Below, one piece after another: positions 63,665 through 64,000 of a DNA stretch of 64,000 nt. Under the pieces are notes generated by a model. The model was not told the DNA's origin and did not search any database. It was given only the letters and a program-made list of their open reading frames with translations. Each line of letters starts with the position of its first letter. Position 1 is the stretch's first letter. Both the position numbers and the translations under genes were made by a program. The stretch comes from Sedimenticola sp. (GTDB lineage Bacteria > Pseudomonadota > Gammaproteobacteria > Chromatiales > Chromatiaceae), in assembly GCA_002869585.1 (NCBI GenBank), contig PKUO01000088.1, forward strand, positions 62,001-126,000. The letters are read 5' to 3'.

Positions 63665-64000
63665 TCATTTCAGGTCTCCGCGCTCCTTGGCCACGTGGTC
63701 GGCCTGAGCCTGCAGCAGGGAGACAATGCATTCGGTAATGTCGGTGTATTCATGCACGCCAGTGCCGTACTGCTGGTAGGGCTTGAAGAAAAACTGGCAG
63801 CGGTAGTTGCGGTCACCGGTCTTGAATATGATGAAATGGCAGTTTTCCACTTCCCAGTACCATACCGGGCAGGAGGTGATATGGCGGTCTGAGGGGCGCA
63901 GGCGAATTTCCGAGTCTGCAATCTGCAGCTCGATCTCCTGGTTGTAACGCTCCTTCAATGTGGTCTTTATCACCCAGGTTTCGCTGTCGGTGATATCGGG
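63665..64000 (-). CDS. Unknown protein upstream of pfp, 5' end outside window
   Basis: At least 111 residues, running off the right edge; the stop is TGA at 63665. I do not recognise it. The part seen is soluble, has many Tyr and Phe in alternating strands (CPVWYWEVENCHFIIFKTGDRNYRCQ contains the strongest pattern, three Cys), and ends in a short helix. GTG at 63973 could be a start but has no ribosome site. It precedes pfp by 61 bases on the same strand, so a shared transcript is possible. Confidence 0.65.
   Translation of the reverse strand, partial: PDITDSETWVIKTTLKERYNQEIELQIADSEIRLRPSDRHITSCPVWYWEVENCHFIIFKTGDRNYRCQFFFKPYQQYGTGVHEYTDITECIVSLLQAQADHVAKERGDLK

Overview
The window reads as a chromosome segment of a chemolithoautotrophic, sulfur-oxidising gammaproteobacterium. 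Evidence is the dissimilatory APS reductase (aprBA) with its electron-transfer partners (qmoAB plus hdrCB), the pyrophosphate-based energy genes (membrane H+-PPase and PPi-dependent phosphofructokinase), and gammaproteobacterial housekeeping genes such as polA-engB, pilU, serB, ubiK and slp. This gene set is known from free-living Chromatiales-type sulfur oxidisers and from invertebrate sulfur symbionts. The sequence alone does not separate the two.

Layout. 1-11.5 kb: sulfur oxidation. aprBA lies on the plus strand, and qmoA-qmoB-hdrC-hdrB on the minus strand, separated by a YkgJ-type protein, a LysE-type exporter and glucokinase. 11.9-17.5 kb: a degenerate PilZ-type protein, an MlaC-like protein, a retropepsin-like protease, a lysine-rich HU-type protein and gamma-glutamyltranspeptidase. 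17.7-24.2 kb: a 1,724-residue protein (two cyclic-nucleotide domains, rhodanese, very long coiled coil, membrane segment, FGE/SUMF1-like domain) followed by a PfkB kinase and a Rieske protein. 24.2-34 kb: small conserved proteins, aldo/keto reductase, a CbiM-like membrane protein, DjlA, a GGDEF-EAL protein, SerB, GdhA and Slp. 34-44 kb: glycogen phosphorylase, thioredoxin, PilU, MOSC protein, ABC-F ATPase, CbiX, a broken comM and ubiK. 44-48 kb: an NtrC/sigma-54-controlled glnK-amtB operon, with a group II intron inserted just after the amtB terminator. 48-58 kb: a heme-motif chemoreceptor, a diguanylate cyclase, arginine decarboxylase, PolA, a possible small RNA, EngB and an FNR-boxed bacteriohemerythrin. 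58-64 kb: moaC, a phosphodiesterase, soluble PPase, H+-PPase, PPi-PFK and an unknown partner gene.

Function. Sulfite is oxidised through APS by AprBA, with electrons passing to the Qmo/Hdr module. PPi made by biosynthesis can be conserved by HppA as a proton gradient or used by PPi-PFK. GlnK/AmtB, GdhA and SpeA serve nitrogen metabolism, and glycogen phosphorylase with glucokinase serves reserve carbon.

Oddities. Two otherwise intact genes carry an in-frame TAG: hdrB at codon 33 and the PilZ-type gene at codon 379. serB has lost its catalytic aspartate codon (Asp to Tyr). comM carries two frameshifts. About eleven genes in the window use TAG as an apparently ordinary stop, so wholesale TAG reassignment is not supported. 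Decay, sequence error, or selective readthrough (including pyrrolysine) remain open. I saw no tRNA, rRNA, CRISPR array, integrase or IS transposase.
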